A model generated the notes under the pieces. It made no database searches. It was not told the origin of the DNA and saw only the letters and a list, made by a program, of their open reading frames with translations. Shown here in pieces: positions 20,088 through 33,800 of a stretch of DNA of 64,000 bases. Location: NCBI GenBank assembly GCA_019279435.1, contig JAAALK010000086.1, positions 18,211,913 through 18,275,912 of the forward strand. Reading direction: 5' to 3'. The translations under genes and the position numbers were made by a program. Every line of letters begins with the position of its first letter. Within the stretch, counting starts at the first letter, position 1. This DNA comes from Zizania palustris (taxonomy: Eukaryota; Streptophyta; Magnoliopsida; Poales; Poaceae).

Positions 20088-23000
20088 ATGGGGAAGAAGC
20101 AGAAGAAGCCGGGGAAGGGGAAGGAGAAGACGGAGCGGAAGACGGCCAAGGGCGAGGAGAAGCGGGCCCGCCGCGAGGCCCGCAGCGTCGGCGAGGAGGA
20201 CGACATCGACGCCATCCTCGTCCGTAATCCCGGCCACTCCTCCCCTCCCCTCCCCTCCGCTCCCTCACATCGGCTCTTCTCGCCTCGTCGCATGCGGTCC
20301 AGTTCGATCGCGTTTTCAGGCGTTCCGTTGTGCGGTTTTGCTTGCTATCCTTAATCACGAAAGATTTGCTATTTTGGCACTCCAAAGATGTGCACTTTGT
20401 TATAATAACTCTCCCTTAATCACTTATCAAATTCCACTAAAAATTATAAAATTTTTGATGCTACTATATAAATTGTATTGTTGAGCCTAGGCTTGGTTAA
20501 ATTGTGGCTCTGCTCCTATATCATCAGTCACTCCGGTAACTGAAAAATCGGAAGCCTTTTGCATCGCCTCACCCTTTTTTTCCATTTAGCTGCGTAGCAC
20601 GTAGCATTGTAGCAACTCTCTCTTTTACTGAAATTTCCTTTTGGTAAAAAATTCTTGTAGATGAACATAAAAAAGGAGGAGGCTAAGAAGAAGGAGGTCC
20701 ATGTAGAGGAGAGTGTCCCTGCACCATCTCCCCGGTCCAATTGCTCGGTAAAACATTTTAGAGCTTCAATTGGCAGTAAAAGAAGTTAATCTTTCTGTAC
20801 TGTGTTGATTATGTAGTTGAAGTGGCCTAGGTAATATTTCTATACATGTGATTTTCATGTTTGGGTGTTTAGATTGTGATCCTCTATATTCCAGTAGGAT
20901 TGAATGATTGATAAGTATCTTCAGGAGAGACCATGAGACGGTACTTCTAACGAGTAATTTGATCAAATCCGATGATCTTTTGGTGATACAGAACGGATTA
21001 ATTTTTCGAATCAGGAACAAGGGATGCCAATTATAATTATTTAATTTATTGAAGTGCTTTTTCAGGGGAAAAACGTGAAAATATAATTGCTAACTAACAG
21101 AAAAACTTGCATATGACCTTTCAGCTGACCAAGTTACCTCCTTAAATGCAGCTTACAATAAACCCACTGAAAGATACAGAATTGATTCTGTATGGAGGAG
21201 AGTTCTATAATGGAAGCAAGGTGGGGAAAATATCTTCTTTGAATTCACTGCTCATCTAATGTGATATATACACAATTACACATTTGTTTATTTTATAACT
21301 CTGTTGTCTTTCCCACATGCTCCTTTGAGAGGTTTTAAGCACTCATTTGTATTATATATTTCACTGTGCCATCATTGTATTTTCCATCCTAATGTAATGG
21401 TTTTCTCCAAGTATACAAGGCGTGAATATGGGAATCTGTTTCTGCAGACCTTTGTGTATGGTGATCTTTATCGCTACAATGTAGAGAAAAACGACTGGAA
21501 GCTGGTATCTAGTCCCAACAGTCCTCCTCCACGTAGTGCTCACCAGACAGTTGCCTGGAAGAATAACATATACATGTTCGGTAATAACAAAACTCAACTT
21601 TGGGGCGAGCATTCTATTTGTTAAAGTGCTGTTTTACAGTACAAGATTTTTCTGTGTCAATGTTTCAGGTGGGGAATTCACTTCGCCAAACCAAGAACGG
21701 TTTCATCATTACAAGGTAGAGGATTAAATGTGTCAATCTAATGATTTATTTCTTATGACTATTCTGAGTATGTTCTCTTTCCATAAGGCATTTCACATAA
21801 TGCATATATATGCATTAGCATCAGAAGAAATATATACCTGGCTTGAATTTTCAGTTTCAGACCAAGAGATAGGCACTGATACTCATTTTTTACATGACTG
21901 TAAGTTGAAATATCACTAATATAAGAAGTAGATGATGCAGAGCATAGTTCACTTGTCCTTTTGTTTGTATTTGCACAAGTATGACACTGCTTTCTATTCT
22001 TGATTGCACCTTTTTTCTCTGATAGTCTGATGTGGCATTAATGGGAGTCATTTTGAGACAGAGCACATCTCTTAGATGGAACACTCATAATTTTCTTTTC
22101 GTATTTTTGGCTGATATTGTACTGTAGGACTTCTGGTCTTTGGATCTAAAAACAAATCAATGGGGGCAAATTCTTGCAAAGGGGTGTCCAAGTGCACGTT
22201 CAGGACACAGAATGGTATGTGTTTTTGCTTTGAAATCAGTCACCAACTATTATTCTCTCCTTTTTTTCTCCTTAATATTTTCTGTAATATGAGCAGTCTG
22301 AAAATACATATTCTAAGCCATTCTGTGTGCTTTTCCATACAGGTCCTCTACAAACACAAGATTGTGCTATTTGGTGGTTTTTATGACACTCTTAGGGAAG
22401 TGAGGTTAGTATGGTTACATTTTATGTGACTCTAACCTGGTAATCTTGTTACTAGAGTAACATCCATATTTGGACCATGTCTAGATGAACTGGAGTTATT
22501 ATGTCCGAACTCCAAAGTACAAGTTATGTGCCACCTGAATAACAGTGTAGCATTCTTATAGCTAAATCTGACCTGCATTTTTTAATTATAATATCCTTTC
22601 CCAGGTACTACAATGACTTACATGTTTTTGATTTAGATAATTTCAAGGTGAGTACACGATGTTAATCTTTGATTGAATACTGCTTGTTGTAACATATAAA
22701 GTCGTTTATTTCAATGGAAATCTTGGGATTTCAGTGGGAGGAGATCAAACCTCGCCCTGGATGCTTGTGGCCAAGTCCAAGAAGTGGTTTTCAGCTTATT
22801 GTATACCAAGATCAGGCAGGTCTATGTTTTTGTTTTCCTTTATAGCTAGGACGTTGGTAATTCACAAATAGAGTTTAATTTAACTAGAAACCAGCTTTGC
22901 AAATGTTAATGTGCCCAAATGTTTTTCATTTGCTATTAGAGATCCTCTTCTTGTGATAATTAACTTTAGATGCGACAAGTAATGCCCTGTAATATCATAT

Positions 23001-26000
23001 TCCCTGTCGTATGTTTGCATCACAGCAAGACAATTTTCTATGGCATGGCATGATAAGAAAGGATGTACCGATGTATATTGTATCTCTAATTTATAGTTGA
23101 TGGGCACCTCTTTGTTAAAAAAAATCAAGACTTTGCTCTGGTAAACCTTTAATTGTTTGTTGATAGCTATGCAATTTATGGCACAATAACTGACTTGCTA
23201 TTTGTTATGACTTGTCGTCGACTACTTTTATTTGCAAAAGTATTAATGCTCCTTATTTCTGTAGATATATCTGTATGGTGGATATTTTAAAGAAGTAGTA
23301 TCTTCTGATAAAATTGCATCAGAAAAAGGAACAGTTCATTCAGATATGTGGACTCTTGATCCTCGTACTTGGGAGTGGAATAAGGTTATCTCTTACATTT
23401 TTTATAAACAATGTATCAACTGGATTTCTCATGATAGTGTTTCGAGTTTTTCTTTAAACCCAACATATGGCCATTGCGTGTTTTGCATATTTATTACCTT
23501 TTTTCCACTTGAATTCTTGATAGGTTAAGAAAACTGGGATGCCACCTGGCCCCAGAGCTGGGTTTTCGATGTGCGTTCACAAGAAAAGGGCTGTTCTTTT
23601 CGGTGGTGTGGTAGATATGGAAATTGAAGGTTACTTTCAGTTCAATTTTGCTCTGTGCTTAGCTACACAAGTTATTCTGTTAAGCATTTGAAATATCACC
23701 CGCGGCAAGTTTGTTCCTTTTTTGTACAAGTTCTCAATAGCTAACTGTAAAACCCAATTTTTGATTGCAGCGGACGTCCTTATGAGCATGTTTATGAATG
23801 AGCTGTATGGTTTCCAGTTGGACAACCATCGCTGGTATACTCCATTTGAGTATCTTATATGAAACTTTAATAATATATGTTTTAAGTAACATAGGCTAGT
23901 AGTATACTTATATATCTGCTTGTTTTGTTCATTGCTATTTTGGTATATTTTTGTTTTGACGTCTTTATTATTATTATTATTATTTTAACCAGTCAGCTCA
24001 GTGGAACTACTGTAACATGCTAGTCCAACTCTTAGTATCATTAAACTGAAACATGCAAAGTGTTATACTTCTAAGTTCTAACTATATTTGGAATTACTAA
24101 AGGCCCTAAACTTTCTTGATTGATGTATACTTCTTTCTTGTCCATCCATCATCTTAGAATGAGTTTCAGTTGTAATCTTGTGGTATCTGGATAACATAAC
24201 TACTTTGAAAATTATATGATATTCTTGGGACCCCTTCCATGTGCATTCTTTACTTTGGAGTTTGGACTTTAGAGCAATTGTTCAGTATGTTGGTTGTAGT
24301 TGAAACTATTACACCTTTACTGGTCCACAGGACCAGAGCTCACATATTCTCCAATTTTAAATGTTGACAGGTATCCTCTAGAGCTCAGAAAAGACAAGCC
24401 TGCTAAAAACAAGGTGATTCCTGAAATCTAATCATATGACCAGTCATCTCCTGTTTATAGTTTGTAGGTTTTATGTACTAAATACAGTCTACTGTGCAGA
24501 AATCCATTTCGATAATTCAGACAAAGTATGCAGTATAGTCTGTCTGTTACTTGTTTTTTAATAAAAAATGCATATGTGATATGTTGACATAATTCACACA
24601 TTATGTAATATATTTGGATTGTTGCTTAAAGCAGTCTAAGCTGATGTTTGTTTGCCATGTATAGAATAAGGATATCGAAAGAAAAGAACTGTCAAATGAT
24701 ACAGATGCTAATGTTGGTAATGAAGATGAAACCATGGAGGACTCAGAAACTACTGGTGGACAATCTGAAGTCCATGGAGTTTCCAACCACTTGACCAAGA
24801 GTCTAACCTTAACTAAAGTTTGCTCAAGCAAAACTCTGACATTCTCTCTGATTCAACTACACAAGAAGTACCTCCAGAGGTTGTTGCAACACTTCTTTTA
24901 TTTCTTTGACATTTACATTTTAATGACCTTTTGTTTCTCATTAGCTTTGCCGCTTACAGGTAGTGAAGCCCAGTGGTCGTATCAATGCATGCATGACTGT
25001 AGGGAAAGATACACTCTATTTATATGGAGGAATGATGGAATTGAGAGATAGAGAAATTACTCTTGATGATATGTATTCACTTAACCTTAGCAAACTAGAT
25101 GAGTGGAAGTGTATCATACCGGTCAGTTGCAAATTGATCCTTTCTTTTTGCCATTTTTGTGTTTAACTAACATGTTATTTACTATTCCCATTTGTTTCTG
25201 AGCTTGTCCATACTCACCATTTCTTATGCAGGCGTCTGAATCTGAATGGCTAGAAATTTCTGAGGATGAGGACGATGATGAAACAGATGACGAGGATGAG
25301 AATGATAGTGGTGATGATGGCAACCAGACAGATGAAGATGATGAAGAGGTATGCAAAGTTATTTAAGGTTTGTGCACATATGCTTGTGAGGACCAGTGTT
25401 AACCACCTGGTATTCTGGTAACCATGCGTATTGGGAATCCTGATGAGATTCAAGATTAGGCTTTACTAGCCAGAATCTTGCAAATTTCATGTGAGTGAGA
25501 ACTTTTTATTAGATTTAGTCACACCTTACATTTTCTCTCTCAAGAAAAACACATTTTCAAATGTTGTTTGAAAAAAACAGTGAAAATAATAGACTTTAAT
25601 GTGTCCCACAAATTTGCCACCAACCAAATATCCTGTTTGGCCTGTTTATTTATAGTTGAAATTAGGCGTATGGTGAAAATACTGCATAACGGTTCATTTT
25701 GCATTAATGATTTATGTCTCTGTTAATATGAGGGCTGGATTTCTCACGGCATCTTTCTGAGATTTATAACTGGCTAGTGTTCACCTTTCATTTCCTTTCA
25801 ATCATACTGTGTGGTTATTAATCTGTGCTCATAATCCTGTCTTTGAAGTCTGATGAAGATGCCAAGAAGAATGTTGATATGCACAGTGCTGTATCTCTAA
25901 TAAAGGGAGAATGGAAGAACTTGCGAAGAAAAGAGAAGCGTGCCCGGATAGAGCAAATCCGGGTTATGCTTGGTCTTTCGGATTCTCAAAGGACTCCAAT

Positions 26001-26605
26001 GGTAATGTTGCATTCAACATTGTTTCATTTTATATTTAGGTTATAGATTTATCTGGAGCTGTGCTGACTACTTTGTTTACTCTAGAGGGATTGTTGGTCA
26101 ATAATTTGTTACTGTTAACAAATCAAACAATAGGTGACTTATTTCATTTATATATTTTTAAAGCCAGGAGAATCACTGAGAGATTTCTACAAGAGAACAG
26201 ATATGTACTGGCAAATGGCTGCATACGAGCACACGCAACATACTGGAAAGGTCAGTTCCTGGTCTTTCATCTTCATTGGTCATACTTGTATTGTATCCCC
26301 TTGCTTGCAGGCAGTATTTTGTATTTATTCATGCTCGTGTAATGCCAGGAGCTTCGCAAAGATGGTTTCGATCTTGCTGAAACTAGATACAAGGAACTCA
26401 AACCCATACTCGACGAGGTAATTGCCATGCTATGTATTATTTGAAGGAAAATGGTATTCTGACCCGCACATATTAGCTCACTTTTATGCGTCCTCTTCAG
26501 CTGGCTGTGCTCGAGGCTGAACAGAAGGCTGAGGAAGAGGCTAGTGCTTCCACTAGCTCCAAAAGTAACACAAAGAAAACCAAGCAGAAGAGTGGCATGA
26601 GATAG
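20088..26605 (+). CDS. KLHDC4/Kel3-type kelch-repeat protein
   Basis: Twenty exons: 20088-20219, 20661-20747, 21152-21220, 21448-21580, 21669-21715, 22128-22214, 22343-22404, 22605-22647, 22735-22815, 23265-23384, 23524-23629, 23771-23834, 24371-24413, 24665-24879, 24960-25121, 25232-25348, 25849-26001, 26164-26250, 26349-26417, 26501-26605. Product is about 660 residues. It starts with a lysine-rich MGKKQKKPGKG tail, then kelch repeats marked by YGGE/FGG doublets (LILYGGEFYNG, YMFGGEFTSP, IVLFGGF, IYLYGGYF, AVLFGGVV, LYLYGG) forming a beta-propeller. An acidic stretch in exon 16 precedes a C-terminal DUF4110 region (PGESLRDFYKRTDMYWQMAA). The yeast and animal relatives are poorly characterised, so the role is unknown. 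Intron 9 uses a GC donor (CAG/GCAGGT). Exon 14 is 215 nt and one base out of frame for full-length reading (see findings). The ATG at 20088 is preferred over an in-frame GTG just upstream. Confidence 0.88.
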
Positions 26606-27740
26606 CTTCGGTTCTAAACTGAGTGTTTTAGGACATGCTTTGAGTCATTCGGAGAATTTTTCCTCGTGGTCTCAGATCCATTCGGATGGCCAGTTCATGA
26701 TCAATCCACAGAGGGTGCCTATAGCTATCAGGGTGGACTGGCTATAATCCATGGCAATTTTTTTTCCAGTTGTATCTTCAATTCCTTGGAAACATTCGTG
26801 GAGACATTGTATACGATACGATGTCTGGCTGCTAGCGATGCTCCCAGCACATTTGAGGGGGGTTTAAGGTTGTGACAAACCGACGAAAATCTAGAGAATT
26901 TTGTGTTTTTTTGAACTTTTTATATTAATTTATTTCTAGTTTCCTAGCTTGGATATTAGTTTATTTCTATTTTATGTAGCTATTGAGTTTTGCAGCAGGA
27001 AGAAAAAAACTAGACTATTTAGAAGTCTTGAAGAAAAATTCGGACTGCTTAGTTTGAACTGTTTGAAGACATGAACATTCTATAAATAGTTGTAGCTGAT
27101 AGAAGATTTGCAAGCAAGATCTATTCTACTGCCTGAGGCGACAAATATTTCCAAATGGCTAATTAGCTTTTTTAAAAGTAATAGTTTTTTCGCATTGTAC
27201 TGTGGTGGTGGTTACCAAACATATCCGATGGCCAAACTAGTTTGTTCTAAAAAATAGTTGTTTTTTGTAGTACAAACTAAAAGCTGAGGAGATCTTGATT
27301 TTCACTTCTCAATTTAACTTCAAATAATTTTCAATTCTTAATTTAACTTAAAATGAAAATTATCATTGTACTAAGCAGAAATTCATAACTATTCTAATTA
27401 CATTGTTTTCTATAAGGCACCAAAATTGAGAAGCTGAGATTGTATGGTAATTAGGGGAGTTGGTTGATCTGGTTATTTGTAGGGATTTGCTCTTATGTCA
27501 CACTAAGTTTGTAACATATATTCTTTTGTTTTATATGTGTTTATGATACTTGATTTGGTCCGATTATCATACACCTAAGCTGGCAAAAAAGTAAACCACA
27601 ATTAACTATGGGGGTAAAAGAACACCTTTCTAATTAGCGTGTAATTAATTAAATTATGGTTGAAAGTTTATGTATTTTCACCTAGAATTCAAACTCACGC
27701 TTCAAAAATATTCAAACAATCCCAGGCTCGCGGTGCACGG
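26606..27740. other. Kelch 3' region and intergenic DNA before APC2
   Basis: AT-rich. Likely holds the kelch 3' UTR to about 26900, then short inverted AT-rich repeats around 27280-27440 that resemble a decayed MITE. No gene seen. Confidence 0.45.
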
Positions 27741-27741
27741 T

Positions 27742-27776
27742 GCGCCAAAAGTTCCAAACCACTTCCACGCGCGAAA
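27742..27776. promoter_or_regulatory. Two E2F-type sites upstream of APC2
   Basis: GCGCCAAA (27742-27749, reverse complement TTTGGCGC) and GCGCGAAA (27769-27776, reverse complement TTTCGCGC) both fit the E2F/DP consensus TTTSSCGC. They lie 64-98 bp before the APC2 ATG. E2F sites are the standard S-phase control element in plants. Their use here is inference. Confidence 0.6.
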
Positions 27777-27839
27777 ATTTTGGCCTTCGTCTCCCCCCGT
27801 GGCGCCCCTCGCTTGTCCTCGGGCCGCGGCTGGCAGGCG

Positions 27840-30800
27840 ATGCAGCTCGACGACGCCGACGGCGCCCTCGATTCGTGGGCCCGCTTCTGCGCCCTCTCCG
27901 AAGAGCTCTTCGGCGGCGCCGGCGACCTCTCGGCGGGCCCGCGCCTGGCGCCCGTTGTCGCGGACCTCTGTGCCCGCGGCCTCGCCGCGCTACTCCGGGA
28001 CCACTTCCTCCGCTCCCTAGAGGTGACGCAGCCCCGATTGTTTCTTCTCGCTCGTAGACATGCAACGCACAAACCTGCTGCGTGTTGCTATTGCCGTGGA
28101 GCCTGGGGCTGACGTGTCGCACGGGTTTGGGGGACTCCGATCGCGCTGCGTGCCTGGTGTTTGTGAGAATGCCTGCCTGAATTTCAGATGGCGTAGCAGA
28201 GGAAGCATAGGCTGGGGATCAAGGGACCTCCCGTGTGTTTGTGACAATGTCCTAGTAAAAATGCACGATTGGAGTCATCGCTGGACTGCAGAATTTAGCT
28301 TTGCCGCTTTCTGTTTATGAAAGTTAGCATTGACCTTTGAGAAGTATTAAACTGCCTCTGGTTCTAAGCAGAAGAATGATGGCTGGTTCTTGTAGCATGC
28401 TAAGCGTGTTCTTCCTTATTATGAAGCTATGCATGTAATGCAGAGAGCAATGCATTTCTTTTGTTTGTAAAATGCAATCCTCGTTAATTAAATTTTACTA
28501 ACACTTATGAATGAACAGAAGGTTCATTTTTGTTTGTTGATACACACACATTTGTCACTCTAACATGCATGGATAAGAAACATATCAATACATTGAAATA
28601 ACACGGTAAATTGCCTATCATTTTATTGAAATCCTGGTTAATCTGGGTTAACTTTGAGAACATATGCTCTTTCCCTTTTGTTTATAACCATCCAGTTGGT
28701 ACAAACAGGATCTCTCCCTTTTCGGGATTATGCCTAAGAGTGCTAGAACCATTAGTGTAGTTATATGGCCATGCATGAAGCTGCATTGTGGTTGATCCGA
28801 TAGGGGAAATTTCACAAACTGCTTTTTAGCCTTTTGGAGTTGATGATTGATTGTGCAACTATCTGAGCAATCCAAGTTACCAAGTAATGAAGTACAATAT
28901 GTGGGCTTGGCCATAACATTGAAGGTTTGAACTACACCACACTATGGAAACATGGGATAGTATAGCTACTTTCTGTTAATTAGTGCCAATACTTCACTGT
29001 TCTTTCTCATAGTTAAAACTTAAAAGTTGGAAAAGAACTACCTCCTGCAGTTTAGGGGCATGTATATATATTTGGAGTGTCTATTATACTTGTTTTTACT
29101 GTTATAGACTTATAGTGTTATTTCAGTATCATTAATGACAGACAGCCACATGTCTTCAGGTGGGGTCTGCAATTGTAATGTCTTGTTCTCTTACTAACCT
29201 TTGCCATTCCATACTTTTTAGTTGAATTAGTTCTAATACACATATATAACAAGTGGATCATAGTTTAATGCTGCCATATTGGTTGGTGTTCAGTCTGCTC
29301 AGTTTTGGAGTTATTTAATTGCATTAATATTTATGGGATGTATGCAATATTTTTTAATTTTACTCAATTTCCCTATTCAACTTGTCCTTATTGATGCAGG
29401 GAATATTTAGAAGCAATGCAGTTGAGAAGTTCTGGCAGCAGTTTCATCCTTATTGCAGTTCCTCTGCAGTAGAAAGAATTAAATTCTGTGTGAGTTATAA
29501 AACAGGCAATTGTTTGTTTGTTCACTCATTTGTTTCATAGTATGAAATTTAATTGCAGAAATGATGTCTTGACTGGTTCATATTCCAATTACGTCTTTTT
29601 GCATAACCAGGATGCAATATCTTGCATATAGTGCATGAAGAATGAAAATACACTACTAGATAGTGTACTGGAAGATGAAAGCATAAATCCTTCCAACAAT
29701 TTAAACATTTAAAAAATATGTGTCAAAATTTCAAATAATCAAATGATCCTTTTGCTGATTTGTCAATACTGTTGTTTCATAATTTGAAATTAGTCATTAT
29801 TCATTAAAATGTCTACTAGTAACAATTGTGTTACCTAACTCCTGTTAGTTGATATTTTACGATAGCATGATTTCTTAAGTCATGAATTTCAGGTTCAGGA
29901 AAACTGGCCTGAGGATGTCTTGTGTAGAGCATTGGAGGACATATGCTTGGAAAAGAGTTACCAGGAAAAATGTATTCTGGCTTTAGTTCATTCTTTACAA
30001 TCTTATGAGGATAGGACACCGAACAGAAAATCAAAATCACTGGATTGTAGTTCCAGCTTAATGCCTAGGTACCAGTTAATGGTATCTTCAGTACTTCTGA
30101 CAACACTACCATTGAGCTTTCCTGGTTAGCATCCTTTTCTCCAATTTTTTATTGTCAGAAAATGCTTGCGGTTGACACTGAGTCAATGCTCTATTGGTTA
30201 CAGTAGATTACATTTATGGACCTTCCATGGTGGTTATTGTTTCTCTAGATCGCTCTTTAGAATCATGAAGGATAGGATGCATGGTAAAACACAAACAATG
30301 TTATACCTGACTAAACTGGAACATTGTGTTGTCACCTATGTGTTAATTCTTCCAAATTTTTTGTGTGGTTTTTTCATACAGATGGGAGGACTCGATTAAT
30401 AGCAATAAAATTTATAGAGCTACACATTGATGCAAAATAACCTTTATTTTTTGGAGGCATTTGGATATGAAAATAATGCTTTTCCAAACAATGTCCTTTC
30501 TATTCTTTCCTTCTTTGCTCCTATCATCTAGTGGTATTGTAGGTAAGCCATCTGAAGATTCACTCATTGTTTGGCCAATAAGAATATGGACGAAACTGCA
30601 AAGTGGATCTTATATTGAGTGGGCAATCAAAGTAATTTCTTTTAGTGTAGCATGCTTACCAACCTTTCATATATTTGTCATGTGGGGCCGCGTGTATACA
30701 CGACGGCGCCGTGCGCGAGATGTGCGCCGGGCAGCGGAAAGGGAGGCGCGCAAGGCCCAGGAAGGGGGCTGCGGCTGAGTTTGAAAGTAGATAAGGATTG

Positions 30801-33800
30801 TTAGTTTCTAATTCGAATAAATCTGGTTGTTAGTTTCTATTTCGAATAAATCTAGTAATTGTAGTTCTTATCCTTAGCTAGTTACTTAGTCCTTAAGTCT
30901 AGGAAGGGTTAGTTGGCCGAAAGGCTATATATCCCTTGTAAGACAGATTATGGAATAAGAAGTATTTTGCAATCTAATCTCCCACTTCCCCTTTCATCAA
31001 GCCGCCGGCCAGGGATCTACTCCCAGCCGTCGAAGGGCAGCAGCGTGGGGGTATAACCCTGCTGCAGCTACGGACCGGGACTACGATCTCCGTAGTCGGG
31101 GTCCAGCTACCCTGGGCGTCAACGCCCTTGACAACCTGGTATCAAGATCACAGCGATCCTCCTCTTCCACCAACAGCAACCACACCACCACCACGCCTCA
31201 GCCGCTTCCACCAAGCAGTGCGTCATCAACCACCACCCCCAGACCCGCAACAATGGCAGAGCCATCCAACGCCGACCTGGCGAGATTGCTCAAAGCCCTC
31301 ACCGGCACGATCTCGACGTTACAGGCGGATGTAGCCGAGCTTAAGAAGAACAAGGAGCCACCATTGTCGTCCTCCAGTTCGGGCGGCACCATGGATGTCA
31401 AGCTCCACACCGATCGACCACCCCGGTTCCAGAAGTTGGACTTCCCTCGCTTTGATGGCAAAACCGACCCCCTGCTGTTCATCAACAAATGTGAATCCTA
31501 CTTCACACAGCAGGGTACGATGACGGAAGAACGGGTGTGGATGGCATCCTACCATTTGGAGGACGTCGCACAATTATGGTACATCCAACTCCAAGAGGAT
31601 GAAGGCACACCCACCTGGGCGCACTTCAAGGATCGCATCATGCTAAGGTTTGGGCCTCCTCTGCGATCGGCTCCACTGTTTGAACTCACCGAATGCAGGC
31701 GAACAAGATCCGTGGAGGAATACGCCAACAGGTTCCAAGCCCTCCTTCCGCGTGCAGGACGTCTCACCGAGGAGCAACGGGTCCAGCTCTTCACCGGCGG
31801 CCTTCTTCCACCTCTGAGCCACGTCGTTCGGATTCATAATCCGGAATCACTGGCAGCAGCCATGAGCCTCGCCCGCCAGGTGGAGCTAATGGAGTTGGAC
31901 AGGCCACAGCAGGCACCGGTCAGGACCGCAACACGCGCGCTGCTTCCCAGCCCGCCGCAGCGCCACACGCTGACTACAGGCCCGGCCCCCTCCGCACTGC
32001 CGGCGCCGACCGTGCCGACGACCCCGGCGCTCCCACCGGCGTCCGCGGTCCCCCAGGCCAGGAACGGGGCCAATCAGGCGAAACGCCTCTCGACGGATGA
32101 ACAGACGGAAAGACGGCGGCTCGGCCTCTGCTACAACTGCAACGAACCGTACTCCAGGGGGCATAACCGTGTCTGCCGCCGGCTGTTCTACATTGACGGC
32201 ATCGAGCTTGCCCCCACACCGGCCAATGATGAGGCAGATCGGGACGCACCAGTATTCTCGCTCAGAGCCGTCGCCGGTATGCCTATTTGTGATACAATGC
32301 AGGTGAACGTGACCGTGGGCGCGGCATCCCTCAAGGCCCTCCTGGACACGGGGTCTACCCATAACTTCATTGGGGAGGCAGCAGCGAGTCGCACAGGCCT
32401 TCGAGCACAAGATGGCGCGCGCCTCACGGCCACAGTAGCCAACGGCGAGCGAATCTCTTGCGCCGGAGTACTTCGACAGGCCCCCATCTCCATCGGCGGC
32501 GAGGAGTTCTGCGTCAACCTCTACATCATGCCTCTAGCCGGCTACGACTTGGTCCTGGGCACCCAATGGATGGTGACTCTGGGACCAATAGTCTGGGACT
32601 TCACCAAGCGAACAATGGCGTTCAACCGCCACGGCCGGCCAGTCAGCTGGGATGATGTAACCGCAAGACCGGCCCCACTCCTGGCGGCCACCGTATCCCC
32701 ACAGGAACTCCTCGACGAACTACTGACAGCGTTTGGGGGCCTCTTTGCCGAACCAACTGGCTTGCCACCACAGCGCGCCCGGGACCACAACATCGTCCTC
32801 AAGCCAGGCGCCCTACCAGTGGCAGTCAGGCCGTACAGGTACCCGGTCGCACATAAGGACGAATTGGAGCGACAGTGTGCCTCCATGATCGACCAAGGCA
32901 TCGTCCGACGCAGCGACTCAACATTCTCGTCGCCAGTCCTTGTCAAGAAGCCAGACGGTTCATGGCGGTTCTGCGTCGATTATAGAGCTCTCAACGCACT
33001 CACGGTGAAGGACGCTTTTCCTATCCCCGTCGTCGAAGAACTTCTGGACGAGCTTCACGGGGCATGCTTCTTCACTAAATTGGACTTGCGCTCGGGTTAC
33101 CACCAGGTTCGCATGCGCCCTGGTGACATCCACAAGACGGCATTCTGAACACATGACGGCCTCTACGAGTTCCTGGTGATGGCCTTCGGGCTGTGCAACG
33201 CCCCGGCCACATTTCAGGCGTTGATGAACGACGTCCTCAGACCGTTCCTTCGCCGTTTCGTGCTTGTGTTTTTTGACGATATTCTGATCTACAGTAACAC
33301 ATGGGCGGACCACTTGCGCCACGTACGCGTCGTCTTCGACGTAATGAAGCAGCACAACCTCTTCCTCAAGCGCGCCAAGTGTGCATTCGCGGCGTCGTCA
33401 GTCACGTACCTTGGGCACGTCGTCTCGGCCACAGGCGTCGCCATGGATCCGACAAAGGTCCAGGCCGTGAAGGACTGGCCGCGGCCGCGATCAGCTCGAG
33501 CGGTGCGCGGCTTTCTCGGCTTGGCAGGCTACTACCGGAAGTTTGTACACAACTACGGAACCATCGCCGCCCCGCTCACCGCACTCCTACGGAAGGAGGG
33601 ATTTTCTTGGTCACCAGAGGCAACAGCCGCGTTCGCCGCGCTCAAGGACGCTGTGACATCGGCCCCGTTGCTCGCCTTGCCGGACTTCGCCAAGCTATTT
33701 GTGGTCGAGTGTGATGCATCATCTCATGGCTTCGGGGTCGTGCTGGTCTAGGATAGCCACCCGCTCGCCTACTTCAGCCGGCCGGTAGCACCGCGACACC

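Noticed and set aside
30125..30675. Possible extra APC2 exon before the retroelement
   Set aside because: No frame here is needed: exon 3 (phase 1) joins 36272 directly in frame.
31886..32410. 174-codon minus-strand frame in copy A
   Set aside because: Antisense shadow of gag-pol with Arg/Gly-rich composition.
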